Origin: an uncultured Prevotella sp.
Lineage (GTDB): Bacteria > Bacteroidota > Bacteroidia > Bacteroidales > Bacteroidaceae
Length of the DNA stretch: 64,000 nt
NCBI GenBank assembly: GCA_944319795.1
Contig: CALUFA010000011.1
Coordinates: 1 to 64,000 of the forward strand
Direction of reading: 5' to 3'
Shown: positions 25,645-34,518 of the stretch, piece by piece
Layout: each line of letters starts with the position of its first letter
Position numbering within the stretch: position 1 is the stretch's first letter
Notes under the pieces: generated by a model
Databases searched by the model: none
What the model was told of the DNA's origin: nothing
Seen by the model: the letters and a program-made list of their open reading frames with translations, nothing else
Translations under genes and position numbers: made by a program

Positions 25645-27426
25645 TTATAAGCCCATTATTATATTATTAAGATCCTTTGCCGAGCCTTCACGCCCCATTA
25701 TTTTTTTAAAAATGCGTTTACGCATGTTTGATACGTTTGGCAGCGACAGTCCCATCAGAACGGCAATGTCTTTTGGTGAGAATCCGGTCTTTATAAGGAG
25801 GCATAATATATATTCGTTGTCGTTTAATTTGCGCTTTAACTGACTGACAGGGGCATAATCGGAAAAAAGACTCTTCAAGCCGGCACATTCTTTCAATGTC
25901 ATGCATTTAAAATCCTTCTTCAAATGCTCACTTATCTGCTTCACTATGGATTCGTCCTTAAACATAAGCTGCTTTTGATTCATGTACGTCGGTTTCAAAA
26001 AACCTTGTCGTTCACGACTTAATTCCTCTATCTCTTTCGTCTTTTCCTCTATCAACGCTTCCATTTCCTCGCGTTGGGTTTTGCCGAGTGTTTCAAGCTC
26101 GTGTTTTTCATTCTCAAGTTCGCTTATGCTGTCCTCGTACTTTTGCTTTTCACTTATCTGCAACTTTCTTCTCCTTATTATATATATGATGGCAAAAGAA
26201 AACATCAACAACAATATTGTTGCAACTAATATTCCAATATTTTTTGCGTCAGCCGTCTCCTCTTCTGCTTCTTCTGCACGTCGCTCATGTTGCTCGTAAT
26301 TATACATGGCCTGCATCTGCTGCAAATGTTGCATCACACCTTTGTTATATACAGAATCGTGCAAAGCATTGACAAATTCTGCATATTTTGCCACTGAATC
26401 CGGACGGTGGAGTTTCTTGTAAAGGCGCATAAGTCCTTCATAAGCCGGCTGGATAGTGGACAACCGTTTGGTTGAGTGGATGCATTTCCTGAATAGATAT
26501 TCGGCCGAATCAGTTTGCCCCACCTCCAAATAATACATGCCCTTAATATAATAATGTATTTCACGGCCTCTCTCAATATTCCCGAGGCTATCGAACAAGC
26601 CGCTGTTCTTCTCAAAATTGTCAAGATAACGTTTCGCCTCATCAAATTTACCCATTTCCGCAAGATTGTCAATTACCGGGCCTAACGACATGGCCGCATT
26701 TTCGGCATAGCCGTGCTTTAGGTATAAGTTGTGGAGTTTCGTCCTGAGCCGTATGCACGAGTCGGTCTTGCCCTCAAGCATGTAGATGTTGGCTTTCTGC
26801 TCAACCGTGATAAGTGCGTTAAGCGTGTCTTTTGCTTTCATGGCATACTTAAAAGCCAACTTGTATTCATCGTCGGCATCATGCAGTGCGTCTTGGGAAA
26901 AGAGGAGCATTCCGGCCTGACCGTGCACCTTGTGCAGCGTGCGCCAGTCGCAATCTTCCGCTGTAGTGTCGGCCATGGCAGCCGCCTCATGAAAATATTT
27001 GAGAGCAGTAGGCGCATCCTTATTTACTACAAACGAGCAGCCAAGAATGTACGTGGCGAGCATCTGCTCGTTGGGCGTGCCGTGGTCGGCGAAATAGTCG
27101 GACAGCATGAGCAGGCTGTCGCGGTTGAGCGGCAGCACGAGCTTGTTCATGGCCTTGGCGCGCAGCAGTGCCAGCTTCATGCGGTCGCTGCGCGGCAAGT
27201 TGCCTTGGGGTTGTGAAACAATGCTGTCAATATAGGTTATCGCGGCGCGCTGGTCGGCCTCGGTCAGGCTGTCGGCCACGGCCAGGCTCCGTCCTGCTGA
27301 CGACCGTCCGCATGAAACGGAGAGGATGACGGCGGCGAATACGGCAAAATGAAACAGTATGTGGCTTAACGATGTGTTCGTAAATGTCGTCCGGGTGGTC
27401 TTGATGATGTTTTTCATATCAGTCAT
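25645..27426 (-). CDS. TPR-containing membrane regulator with C-terminal HTH
   Basis: About 593 residues. Signal/lipobox VILSVSCGRS, then tetratricopeptide-like helices (about 60-370), one transmembrane helix (NIGILVATILLLMFSFAIIY), a coiled coil (EKQKYEDSISELENEKHELE...) and a C-terminal HTH of LuxR-like type (NDNEYILCLLIKTGFSPKDIAVLMGLSLPNVSNMRKRI). This plan is common in Bacteroidales, sensing outside and acting on DNA inside. A -7 box at 27442-27449 sits over the longer-frame Met (27444), so I start at 27426 (27417 also possible). It probably controls the RiPP locus, by position. Confidence 0.8.
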   Translation of the reverse strand: MTDMKNIIKTTRTTFTNTSLSHILFHFAVFAAVILSVSCGRSSAGRSLAVADSLTEADQRAAITYIDSIVSQPQGNLPRSDRMKLALLRAKAMNKLVLPLNRDSLLMLSDYFADHGTPNEQMLATYILGCSFVVNKDAPTALKYFHEAAAMADTTAEDCDWRTLHKVHGQAGMLLFSQDALHDADDEYKLAFKYAMKAKDTLNALITVEQKANIYMLEGKTDSCIRLRTKLHNLYLKHGYAENAAMSLGPVIDNLAEMGKFDEAKRYLDNFEKNSGLFDSLGNIERGREIHYYIKGMYYLEVGQTDSAEYLFRKCIHSTKRLSTIQPAYEGLMRLYKKLHRPDSVAKYAEFVNALHDSVYNKGVMQHLQQMQAMYNYEQHERRAEEAEEETADAKNIGILVATILLLMFSFAIIYIIRRRKLQISEKQKYEDSISELENEKHELETLGKTQREEMEALIEEKTKEIEELSRERQGFLKPTYMNQKQLMFKDESIVKQISEHLKKDFKCMTLKECAGLKSLFSDYAPVSQLKRKLNDNEYILCLLIKTGFSPKDIAVLMGLSLPNVSNMRKRIFKKIMGREGSAKDLNNIIMGL

Positions 27427-27441
27427 TACCTTAATCAGATG

Positions 27442-27449
27442 CAAAATTA
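27442..27449 (-). promoter_or_regulatory. -7 box of the TPR/HTH regulator gene
   Basis: Minus-strand TAATTTTG overlapping the first Met of the longest frame, implying that translation starts downstream at 27426 or 27417. Confidence 0.5.
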
Positions 27450-27465
27450 GTAAAAAATTCCGTCA

Positions 27466-27619
27466 GTTCGGTATAAAAAATTAGAAAATGAAATCATTCT
27501 AAAGCGTAAGAAGTCTGTGGCATTCTGTCATTGCCTTAACGGCGATGACAGAATGCCACAGACTTCATAAACCCAATACAACAGCGATACTTTTTTATGG
27601 AATAATTCTTATACCGAAC
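27466..27619. mobile_element. MITE-like element 1 (GTTCGGTATAA termini)
   Basis: Ends GTTCGGTATAA and TTATACCGAAC flank an inner hairpin (AAGTCTGTGGCATTCTGTCAT ... ATGACAGAATGCCACAGACTT split by GCCTTAACGGCG). About 150 bp, no coding capacity. It is the simplest copy of the family in this window. Confidence 0.75.
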
Positions 27620-27677
27620 TTGCGTTAAAAATTTCGTATCTGTCAAAAGGAATATTGTGTGGGTTGGGTGTGCCCGG

Positions 27678-28574
27678 TCAAAACTCTACGTAGTTGCGCA
27701 GCTTTTCTATTGTTTCGGGCGGAAAGTCCTTGTATAGGCTTAGTTCGTCGAGGCTGTGTATCGGGCCGTATAGGCGGCGGTGGCCTATGATGGTCTTGGC
27801 TTGGTAGAAGCCTATGTAGGGGTGGCGGCGCAGTTGGCTGAGCGTCAGTTTGTTGATGTTGAGTTTGCGGCAGAGTGATGCGTCGGCGGTGAAGTAGGGG
27901 AGTGCCGACTGTGGAAAATTGTCAATTTCGAGCAGCTGCCCGACTTTGTAGAATCCGCCGAGGCGTTCGCGGTAGCGCACTATCGCCCGGGCGAAGCCGC
28001 TGCCTATGCCGGGCACGCGCTTTAGCAGCGACGTGTCGGCGGAGTTAAGGGCTACGTGTTCGCCCGGTTTTAGTTTCAGGGGGTATCTTAGCGTGTCTCG
28101 TGCGTAAGGCTCTTGCCTCTCCGTGGCGTAGGCTTCGGTTGCGGGGCGGTAGTCGTCGGATATGCGTATGTATGGCAGCAGGCGTTCGTATTGCCCTTTT
28201 GTCAGGCCGTATAGTCGGGCGAAGTCTGACGGACGTCGGTATATTCCGCCTGCGGCGCGGTATTTGTATATGTTCCTTACCTGCCACGGGGCGAGGCCGA
28301 GGCGCAGCAGTTGGGTGCTGTCTGCCGTGTTGGGGTCGAATGCGAACAGTTCCGCCTTGCGTCCGCCTACGTCGTAATATGTGGTTTCTTTTTTGCCGTA
28401 TGCCCTTTCCTTGCAGTGCATTTTCTTTATGGCGGTGCTGTCGGCTGCCGCCGTCGGCGTTGTTCCGCCTTGCGAACCGACGTATAGCGTGACGCCTACC
28501 GCTATGGCGAGCACTGCTAATGCGGCGAGTATCGCTCGGCGGTCGCTGCGCTGCAAGTAGAAAAAGTTTTTCAT
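27678..28574 (-). CDS. Helix-hairpin-helix (ComEA-like) membrane-anchored protein
   Basis: 298 residues: a short cytoplasmic tail, one transmembrane helix (about 15-33), then three helix-hairpin-helix modules facing the periplasm (about 80-135, around FDPNTADSTQLLRLGL; about 170-215, around LNSADTSLLKRVPGIGSGFA; about 235-290, around LNINKLTLSQLRRHPYIG). HhH modules bind DNA without sequence specificity. ComEA acts in DNA uptake, but this longer Bacteroidota form may serve another purpose. The octamer array upstream touches the start codon. Confidence 0.85.
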   Translation of the reverse strand: MKNFFYLQRSDRRAILAALAVLAIAVGVTLYVGSQGGTTPTAAADSTAIKKMHCKERAYGKKETTYYDVGGRKAELFAFDPNTADSTQLLRLGLAPWQVRNIYKYRAAGGIYRRPSDFARLYGLTKGQYERLLPYIRISDDYRPATEAYATERQEPYARDTLRYPLKLKPGEHVALNSADTSLLKRVPGIGSGFARAIVRYRERLGGFYKVGQLLEIDNFPQSALPYFTADASLCRKLNINKLTLSQLRRHPYIGFYQAKTIIGHRRLYGPIHSLDELSLYKDFPPETIEKLRNYVEF

Positions 28575-28700
28575 GGGGTGTGGGGTTTTACGGTTATGCG
28601 GTTGTTGGGTTTTACGGTTGTTGGGTTGTTGGGTTTTACGGTTGTTGGGTTTTGCGGTTATTGGGTTTTGCGGTTATTGGGTTATGGGTTTTTCGGTTTG
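28575..28700. repeat. Octamer array, GGTT type, single arm
   Basis: GGTTTTAC, GGTTATGC, GGTTGTTG, GGTTGTTG, GGTTTTAC and further GGTT units run from the base after the HhH start codon to about 28700. There is no matching AACC arm. On the coding strand the leader is AACC-type and G-poor. Confidence 0.8.
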
Positions 28701-28716
28701 TTGCCGTATTTACTTT

Positions 28717-30078
28717 TTATATCAGCCCGAACTGGTGGAGGAATATCAGCAGGATGCATGTCGGGCAGACGAACTTGATGAAGAACAGGTATGTGTGGAA
28801 CAGTTTGCCGCGCAGCGTGCCCCAGTTGGTGAATTCGTCGCGCACCATTTTGTGCGGCAAGTACCAACCGACGAACAGGCAGGTGAGGAATCCGCCGAGC
28901 GGAAGCATTACCTGGCCCGTGATGAAGTCGAAGAAGTCGAACAGCGAGCGGTCGCCTATCTTGAGGAAATCCCACTTGCCGAGAGACAGCGAACATATTG
29001 CTCCGATGACCGAGCATACGGCCGTCACAATCCATGCGGCGCACTTGCGCGACGTGTGCATCTCTTCGTGGACGAACGCGGTGCTTACCTCGTGGAGCGA
29101 GATAAGCGACGTAAGGGCGGCCAAGGCCAATAGCGCGTAGAAGGCGATGGCGACCACGTAGCCTACGACGGGTACGGAGGCGAACGCCTGTTGGAACACG
29201 TTCGGCAGCGTGATGAACACGAGCGAGGGGCCAGAGTCGGGGTTGATGCCTACGGAAAATGCCGCCGGGAATATCATCAATCCGGCGAGAACGGCGACGG
29301 AAGTGTCGATAACGCCTATCTGCACTGCCGACTTCATCAGGTTTGTCTGCCGGCTGAAGTATGACGCGTAGGTGCAAAGGCAGCCCATGCCGATGCTCAG
29401 CGAATAGAACGACTGCCCCAAAGCGCCGAGGAACACGTCGCCTTCGACCTTTGACAAGTCGGGCTTGAATAGGAATTTCACGCCCTCCGAGGCTCCGGGA
29501 AGCATGCATGCCGACACAACTACGATAAGCAGCAGCACGAATAAGGCAGGCATCATAAGTTTAGAAGCCTTCTCGATGCCGTCGCGCACGCCGTGGGAGA
29601 CGATGTAATGGGTGATGAGTATGATTGCGACAGTCCAGAAAACGGGCTTGAACGGGTCTTTCTCGAACGTGGCGAAGTAGTCGGCGAAGAACTCGGGCGA
29701 GCCTTTAAGGTGGCCTAACGCCGAGGCGAATATGTACTGGAGGCACCAGCCTGCGACAACGGCGTAATAGCTCGTGATGAGCACTCCGGTGAAAACGCCG
29801 AAGTAGCCTATCGCCGCCCACGGCGTGCCGCCTGACAGGCTGTGGTACGCACGGGCCGTATTTGATGCCGCGTGGCGGCCTATTATGAACTCGCTGACCA
29901 TGCACGGGATGCCGAAAAGCAGCACGCAGCCGATGTAAATAACTATGAACGCCGCGCCGCCGTATTCGCCTGTCATGTAGGGGAAGCGCCAAACATTGCC
30001 TAATCCGACGGCCGAGCCTGCCGTGGCGAGGATTACTCCGAGCTTGCTGCCGAAGTTTGCTCTTTCATGTTGTGTCAT
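28717..30078 (-). CDS. Sodium-dependent neurotransmitter-symporter (SNF/NSS) family transporter
   Basis: A 453-residue inner-membrane protein with about 11-12 helices. The N-terminal signature GSAVGLGNVWRFPYMTGEYGGAAF forms the substrate and Na+ site of LeuT-fold NSS carriers. These take up amino acids or related amines with Na+; the exact substrate cannot be told. Length is usual for bacterial members. The start (MTQHERANFGSKLG) follows a -7 box at 30190-30197, divergent from VanZ. Confidence 0.93.
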   Translation of the reverse strand: MTQHERANFGSKLGVILATAGSAVGLGNVWRFPYMTGEYGGAAFIVIYIGCVLLFGIPCMVSEFIIGRHAASNTARAYHSLSGGTPWAAIGYFGVFTGVLITSYYAVVAGWCLQYIFASALGHLKGSPEFFADYFATFEKDPFKPVFWTVAIILITHYIVSHGVRDGIEKASKLMMPALFVLLLIVVVSACMLPGASEGVKFLFKPDLSKVEGDVFLGALGQSFYSLSIGMGCLCTYASYFSRQTNLMKSAVQIGVIDTSVAVLAGLMIFPAAFSVGINPDSGPSLVFITLPNVFQQAFASVPVVGYVVAIAFYALLALAALTSLISLHEVSTAFVHEEMHTSRKCAAWIVTAVCSVIGAICSLSLGKWDFLKIGDRSLFDFFDFITGQVMLPLGGFLTCLFVGWYLPHKMVRDEFTNWGTLRGKLFHTYLFFIKFVCPTCILLIFLHQFGLI

Positions 30079-30186
30079 GTCGAAAAGTTTTTTATTTACT
30101 CACCCGTGCCGTGAATGCACATGCGGCAAAACCGGATGCGTTTTACCGTGGCGAGGTTGTTATTTTCATATTCATTCGTTAAACAG

Positions 30187-30217
30187 TTGCAAATGTAAGA
30201 AAAACATCTTAATTTTG
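30187..30217 (+). promoter_or_regulatory. VanZ gene promoter
   Basis: TTGC at 30187, then TAATTTTG at 30210-30217, the correct spacing, 20 bp before the VanZ ATG. It overlaps the divergent -7 box of the symporter gene (30190-30197). Confidence 0.6.
30190..30197 (-). promoter_or_regulatory. -7 box of the symporter gene
   Basis: Minus-strand TACATTTG. It shares its bases with the -33 region of the divergent VanZ promoter, so the two promoters may exclude each other. Confidence 0.5.
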
Positions 30218-30236
30218 CAGCAAAATAAAAGTAAAA

Positions 30237-30629
30237 ATGAAAATAAACAGTCGTTTGGTAAGGAATTATCCCTTTTCTTGCCTGTTCATAGTGGTTATTT
30301 GGGTGTTGTGTTTCTGCACTCCGCCACACACTCCGCTTGACAATGTGGCTTTCATGGACAAGTGGACCCACATCGTTATGTACGGCGGTACGTGTACAAC
30401 GATATGGATTGAGTATTTAAGGTGTCACAAGTCGGTGTCGTTCAGGCGGCTTTTCGTTTGGGCGTGGCTCGCTCCCGTGCTGATGAGCGGACTTATAGAG
30501 ATACTTCAAGCTACGTGCACCGGCGGCCGGAGGAGCGGCGACTGGCTCGACTTCGCGGCTAATACGGTAGGCGCGACGCTTGCAGCCGTTATCGGAATTC
30601 TGGCTGTAAGGTATCGCGCCAGGCGCTGA
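30237..30629 (+). CDS. VanZ family membrane protein
   Basis: 130 residues with four hydrophobic helices and the family blocks DKWTHIVMYGGTC (about 41-53) and GLIEILQ...GRRSGDWLDFAANTVG (about 85-112). VanZ-like proteins are small membrane proteins of uncertain function; a few alter teicoplanin tolerance. The 3' end overlaps the convergent CYTH gene by 41 bp. Both frames look genuine, so I accept the overlap. Confidence 0.85.
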   Translation: MKINSRLVRNYPFSCLFIVVIWVLCFCTPPHTPLDNVAFMDKWTHIVMYGGTCTTIWIEYLRCHKSVSFRRLFVWAWLAPVLMSGLIEILQATCTGGRRSGDWLDFAANTVGATLAAVIGILAVRYRARR

Positions 30630-31095
30630 ACGGCATGGCGCGCAGCGACGAGTTGTAGAAGCGGCGGTCGCCCGTCACCTCGTCGGCGATGAAGTCGGGC
30701 TTTACAAAAGGCTCGTCTTCGCTTTGTAGTTCCACTTCGGCAATGACTAATCCGTCGTTATCTCCGTAGAACTCGTCCACCTCGAAGGTGTGCCGTCCGC
30801 TCTTAACGAGGTAGCGCGTCTTGTCGATCAACCCCGGTTCGCACAGTTTTATAAGGTGCTGCGCTTCGTCGGGGGCGATTTCCTTCTCAAACTCATAGCG
30901 TGTCGTTCCCGTCGGGTCGGACGGGCCTTTGATGGTAAGGTATCCGCGGCCGTCGCGGATGCGCACCCTTACGGTGCGTCCGCGTTCGCTGCAGATGTAG
31001 CCTTGCGTTATGCGGCTGCTGGCGTATGCCTGCGTGCGATACGGCCTGCCGTCCTTGTGTACGAGGAACTTGCGTTCAATTTCGATACCGCTCAT
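30589..31095 (-). CDS. CYTH domain protein (triphosphate tunnel metalloenzyme)
   Basis: 168 residues with the N-terminal EIERKFLV (4-11) and alternating basic and acidic strands (TVRVRIRDGRGYLTIKG, RYEFEKEI, VDEFYG, VIAEVELQ) that line the CYTH tunnel. Such enzymes bind triphosphate or polyphosphate compounds with divalent metal. The short form suggests a triphosphatase rather than adenylate cyclase. It follows the 45-residue membrane peptide by 6 bp, in an apparent operon with prfB. Confidence 0.9.
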   Translation of the reverse strand: MSGIEIERKFLVHKDGRPYRTQAYASSRITQGYICSERGRTVRVRIRDGRGYLTIKGPSDPTGTTRYEFEKEIAPDEAQHLIKLCEPGLIDKTRYLVKSGRHTFEVDEFYGDNDGLVIAEVELQSEDEPFVKPDFIADEVTGDRRFYNSSLRAMPFSAWRDTLQPEFR

Positions 31096-31101
31096 GCCGC
31101 G

Positions 31102-31239
31102 TCAGAACATCATTGCCGCAATAAGGAATGCCAACGCGAGCACGACGAGCGCCGCGAATATCCATGTTATCACTTTCTTTGCTTGTTTCTCTTGTTGTGC
31201 CTCGCGCTGGGCGTGGCGTACTTTGCTTTTCTGGCTCAT
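31102..31239 (-). CDS. Small single-helix membrane protein
   Basis: 45 residues: a very basic/Gln-rich N-terminus (MSQKSKVRHAQREAQQEKQA) then one transmembrane helix (about 23-44) ending at the C-terminus. It is not a shadow of another gene. It sits 44 bp after prfB and 6 bp before the CYTH start on the same strand, which supports real translation. Function unknown. Confidence 0.7.
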   Translation of the reverse strand: MSQKSKVRHAQREAQQEKQAKKVITWIFAALVVLALAFLIAAMMF

Positions 31240-31283
31240 AGTTATTTGGTTTTTAGATGTTTATTACCTTGCTCATTGAAGGT

Positions 31284-32405
31284 TTATTCTTCCTCGCTTA
31301 CCGGGAACTCCATTAGGTACGCCTTGATGAATCCGTCAATCTTGCCGTCCATCACGGCGTCTACGTCGGTTGTCTGGTAACCGGTGCGGTGGTCTTTTAC
31401 GCGTCGGTCGTCGAACACGTAGCTGCGTATCTGGCTGCCCCATTCAATCTTTTTCTTGCCGGCTTCTATCTTGGCCTGGGCTTCGAGACGCTTCTTCATC
31501 GCACGGTCGTAGAGTTGCGACTTAAGCAGTCGCATGGCGTTGTTGCGGTTTTCAAGCTGCTTGCGGCTCTCGGTGTTCTCGATGAGGATTTCCTCTTCCT
31601 CGCCCGTGTCGGGGTCTACGTATTGGTAGCGAAGGCGCACTCCGGTCTCCACCTTGTTGACGTTCTGTCCGCCGGCTCCACCCGAGCGGAAGAGGTCCCA
31701 GCTTACTTTCGACGGGTCGACGTACACCTCTATGGTGTCGTCAACCAACGGACTTACGAACACGCTGGCGAAACTCGTCATGCGTTTGCCCTGCGCGTTG
31801 AACGGCGATACGCGCACAAGGCGGTGCACTCCGTTCTCGCTCTTGAGGTAGCCGTAGGCGTATTCGCCGCCTTCTATTTCCATAGTGACGCTCTTTATGC
31901 CGGCCTCGTCGCCCTCTTGGATGTTGCTTATGCTCACCTTGTGGCCGTGGGCTTCGGCCCAGCGCATGTACATTCGCATTAGCATCTGCGCCCAGTCTTG
32001 GCTTTCGGTGCCGCCGGCGCCGCTGTTTATCTTCATCACGCAGTCCATCGGGTCTTCCTTCTGGCGCAGCATGTTCTTAAGTTCGAGGTCCTCGATGGCC
32101 TTTATCGCTTTGGCGTAGTCGTCGTCCACTTCTTCTTCCGTCACCATTTCGTCATGGTAGAAGTCGAAGGCGAGTTGAAGCTCGTCGGCCAGCGTGCGCA
32201 CCTCCTTGTATCCTTCAACCCACCGTTGGATGCCTTTCACCTTCTTCATCTGTTCCTGCGCGGCTTTCGGGTCGTCCCAAAAGTCGGGAGCCTGCGTGCG
32301 CAGTTCCTCTTCTTCGAGTTCTATTTTCTTCTTGTCTATGTCGAGATAACGGTTCAGCGCGTCGGCGCGCTCCATTACGTCTTTAAGCTGTTCTGCTGTT
32401 ATCAT
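31284..32405 (-). CDS. prfB: Peptide chain release factor 2
   Basis: A 373-residue class I release factor that reads UAA and UGA. The SPF recognition tripeptide is in RVSPFNAQG and the GGQ hydrolysis motif in SGGAGGQNVNK. In many bacteria prfB has a programmed +1 frameshift near codon 25; here the reading frame is continuous through ALNRYLDIDKKK with no TGA, so that control is absent. It follows the acyl-CoA ligase gene across an octamer array and probably heads a prfB-small protein-CYTH unit. Confidence 0.95.
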   Translation of the reverse strand: MITAEQLKDVMERADALNRYLDIDKKKIELEEEELRTQAPDFWDDPKAAQEQMKKVKGIQRWVEGYKEVRTLADELQLAFDFYHDEMVTEEEVDDDYAKAIKAIEDLELKNMLRQKEDPMDCVMKINSGAGGTESQDWAQMLMRMYMRWAEAHGHKVSISNIQEGDEAGIKSVTMEIEGGEYAYGYLKSENGVHRLVRVSPFNAQGKRMTSFASVFVSPLVDDTIEVYVDPSKVSWDLFRSGGAGGQNVNKVETGVRLRYQYVDPDTGEEEEILIENTESRKQLENRNNAMRLLKSQLYDRAMKKRLEAQAKIEAGKKKIEWGSQIRSYVFDDRRVKDHRTGYQTTDVDAVMDGKIDGFIKAYLMEFPVSEEE

Positions 32406-32408
32406 TTG

Positions 32409-32505
32409 TTTTCGGGTTATTCGGTTATGGGGTTTTACGGTTATAGGGTTTTACGGTTATTGGGTTATTGGGTTTATGGGTTGTGCGGTTTTACGGTTGC
32501 CTGCG
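32409..32505. repeat. Octamer array, GGTT type, single arm
   Basis: GGTTATTC, GGTTATGG, GGTTTTAC, GGTTATAG, GGTTTTAC, GGTTATTG and similar units fill the gap between the prfB start and the ligase stop. The coding strand before prfB is AACC-type. Confidence 0.8.
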
Positions 32506-32510
32506 CTCCG

Positions 32511-34334
32511 TCAAGGCTCGGTGGCGTTGTCCTCGTACATCTTCTCTATCTCGGCGGCATAGTTCTTGTCGAGCACCTTGCGGCGTATCTTCAACGTGTT
32601 TGTAAGTTCGCCGCGCTCCATAGTGAAGTGGCGTGGCAGCAGCGTGAAGCGTTTTATCTTCTCGTAGCTTGCCAGTTGCTGTTGCAGCGTTTCCATCCTT
32701 TCGGCCATCATCGCATGTATCTCGTCGTTGCGGCAAAGCTCTTCGAGGTTTGAGTATTTTATTCTGTGCCTTTGGGCGTATTCCTCGAGCAGGTGGTAGG
32801 CCGGTATGATGAGCGCCGACACGAACTTGCGGCGGTCGGCTATTACGGCTATCTGGTCGATGTATTTGTCTACCAAGAGTTTCGACTCTATCATCTGCGG
32901 CGCTATGTATTTGCCGTTTGAAGTCTTGAACAGGTCTTTTATGCGGTCTTTCAGGAACAGTTCGCCGTTCTTCATGTAGCCTGAATCGCCCGTGCGGAAG
33001 TATCCTTCCTCGTCGAACGCCTCGCGGTTGAGCGCGTCGCGCTTGTAGTAGCCTTTGGTTATCGTGGGGCCTTTGAGCAGTATTTCGTCGTTTTCGCCGA
33101 ACTTAATGCTGAGTCCGTGGATGGGGCGCCCCACCGAACCTACGGTGAACGGCTTGCCGCGGCGGTCGCACGACACGGTGGCGAGGCTCTCGGTGAGGCC
33201 GTAGCCTACAATCATGTTTATCCCGACGGAGTGTACGAACTCCTCAATCTCGGTAGGGACGGTGGCCCCGGCCGTGGGGAATATGTTGGGGCGGTCGAGC
33301 CCAAGCTCGTTGCGCACCACCTTGAAGAGCGTCTTGTGCATCAGGGCGTACTTCATCCTGAGCGACAGCGGCGGACGCTTGCCCCGGCTTAGGTATTCTA
33401 TGTTGTGCTTGCGGCCTATGGCCCACGCCTTCCTCAGCAGCTTTTGCTGAGCCGGGGTGGCGTGGTCGATGCGGTCTACCACCTCTGCGTATACTTTCTC
33501 CCAAAACCTCGGTACGGCGCTCATGCACGTAGGGCGCGTTTCGCGCATCGACTGCTGTATCTCTTTCGGGTCGGTGTTGACCACCACTTCGGCGCCCTCG
33601 CTCAGGCTGAGGAAAATCCACGCGCGCTCGAATATGTGGGTAATGGGCAGGAAGCTCATCACCCTGTCATCCTCGCGCACGGGCACTATCTTGTCGTTTT
33701 CCTCCAAAGCCGCGCGGTATTGGCCGTAGGTAAGCATCACGCCCTTGCTCGCCCCGGTGGTGCCGCTTGTGTAAAGTATGTTGCAAAGGTCGTCGTCGTT
33801 GGCCTCGCCGTAGAGCTTTTCCACCTCCGACTGGCGCGGGCTGTTCTCGCCGAGCGTCAGGAACGTGTCGAAATGCATCGAACTGTTGTCGGTCGGACTG
33901 ATCTTCACGCGGTTGTCGAAGATTATTATCCGTTCGAGCGAATGGCAGTGGGCCAGCACCCGTTGGGCCTTGTCGTACTGCTCTTGTTCGCCTACGAAGA
34001 GCACGCGTATCTGCGCGTCGTTGATCATGTATTGTATCTGCTCCTCGCTGCTCGTGGCGTAAAACGGCACGGTAACCGCCCTTATGCCGAACGCCCCGAA
34101 GTCGGTGTAGAGGTATTGCACGGCGTTCTGCGAGAACACTCCTACGTTCTCCTGCGCCTTTACGCCGATGTTCAGCAGCGCGTTAGACACATGGCGCACC
34201 TTGCGCGAGAAGTCGCGCCACGTAGCCGACTTCCATTTCCTTTCGCCGAAGTCGCGGTATATCAGCGCACGGCGCTTGTCGTACTTCTTGGCTTGCTCGT
34301 GGATGAGGATCGAGAGATGGCATTTTGTCTGCAT
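32511..34334 (-). CDS. Long-chain fatty acid--CoA ligase (AMP-binding enzyme)
   Basis: 607 residues from MQTKCHLSIL (34334); the extra 44 residues of the longest frame cross a -7 box (34373-34380) and are not family-like. An ANL-superfamily adenylating enzyme: P-loop YTSGTTGASKGVML, adenine-binding GYGLTE, hinge FRTGDSG and a C-terminal Lys region (KTSNGKYIAPQ). It activates fatty acids to acyl-CoA via acyl-AMP, at the membrane. Chain length and substrate are inferred from family only. Confidence 0.9.
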   Translation of the reverse strand: MQTKCHLSILIHEQAKKYDKRRALIYRDFGERKWKSATWRDFSRKVRHVSNALLNIGVKAQENVGVFSQNAVQYLYTDFGAFGIRAVTVPFYATSSEEQIQYMINDAQIRVLFVGEQEQYDKAQRVLAHCHSLERIIIFDNRVKISPTDNSSMHFDTFLTLGENSPRQSEVEKLYGEANDDDLCNILYTSGTTGASKGVMLTYGQYRAALEENDKIVPVREDDRVMSFLPITHIFERAWIFLSLSEGAEVVVNTDPKEIQQSMRETRPTCMSAVPRFWEKVYAEVVDRIDHATPAQQKLLRKAWAIGRKHNIEYLSRGKRPPLSLRMKYALMHKTLFKVVRNELGLDRPNIFPTAGATVPTEIEEFVHSVGINMIVGYGLTESLATVSCDRRGKPFTVGSVGRPIHGLSIKFGENDEILLKGPTITKGYYKRDALNREAFDEEGYFRTGDSGYMKNGELFLKDRIKDLFKTSNGKYIAPQMIESKLLVDKYIDQIAVIADRRKFVSALIIPAYHLLEEYAQRHRIKYSNLEELCRNDEIHAMMAERMETLQQQLASYEKIKRFTLLPRHFTMERGELTNTLKIRRKVLDKNYAAEIEKMYEDNATEP

Positions 34335-34372
34335 ACGGCGTATGGTTTTTAGGGTGGTTGTTAGCCTTCTTG

Positions 34373-34380
34373 CAAAAATA
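34373..34380 (-). promoter_or_regulatory. -7 box of the acyl-CoA ligase gene
   Basis: Minus-strand TATTTTTG, 39 bp before the ATG at 34334, which supports the shorter start. Confidence 0.55.
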
Positions 34381-34452
34381 ATATAAATTATCGAAAAGCG
34401 CAAGATTATCGGTGAATAATTTTGCGGAGCGGTTTTCGTGCGCGGTATTATA

Positions 34453-34492
34453 AAAAATGTTCCCACGGGGGCCGCCCTGTGGGAACATTTTA
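34453..34492 (-). terminator. Rho-independent terminator of the M16 protease gene
   Basis: AAAAATGTTCCCAC pairs with GTGGGAACATTTTA, with GGGGGCCGCCCT in the loop; the minus strand then reads TTTTTTATAA. It lies 26 bp past the stop at 34519 and upstream of the ligase promoter. Confidence 0.85.
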
Positions 34493-34518
34493 TTGAATAG
34501 TGTAAGTAAGGGGAATCT

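Noticed and set aside
30589..30629. The overlap of VanZ and CYTH genes as an annotation error.
   Set aside because: Both C-terminal ends look family-like; a 41-bp convergent overlap is acceptable.
32325..32405. Programmed +1 frameshift in prfB.
   Set aside because: The frame is continuous through the usual shift region; no TGA is found near codon 25.
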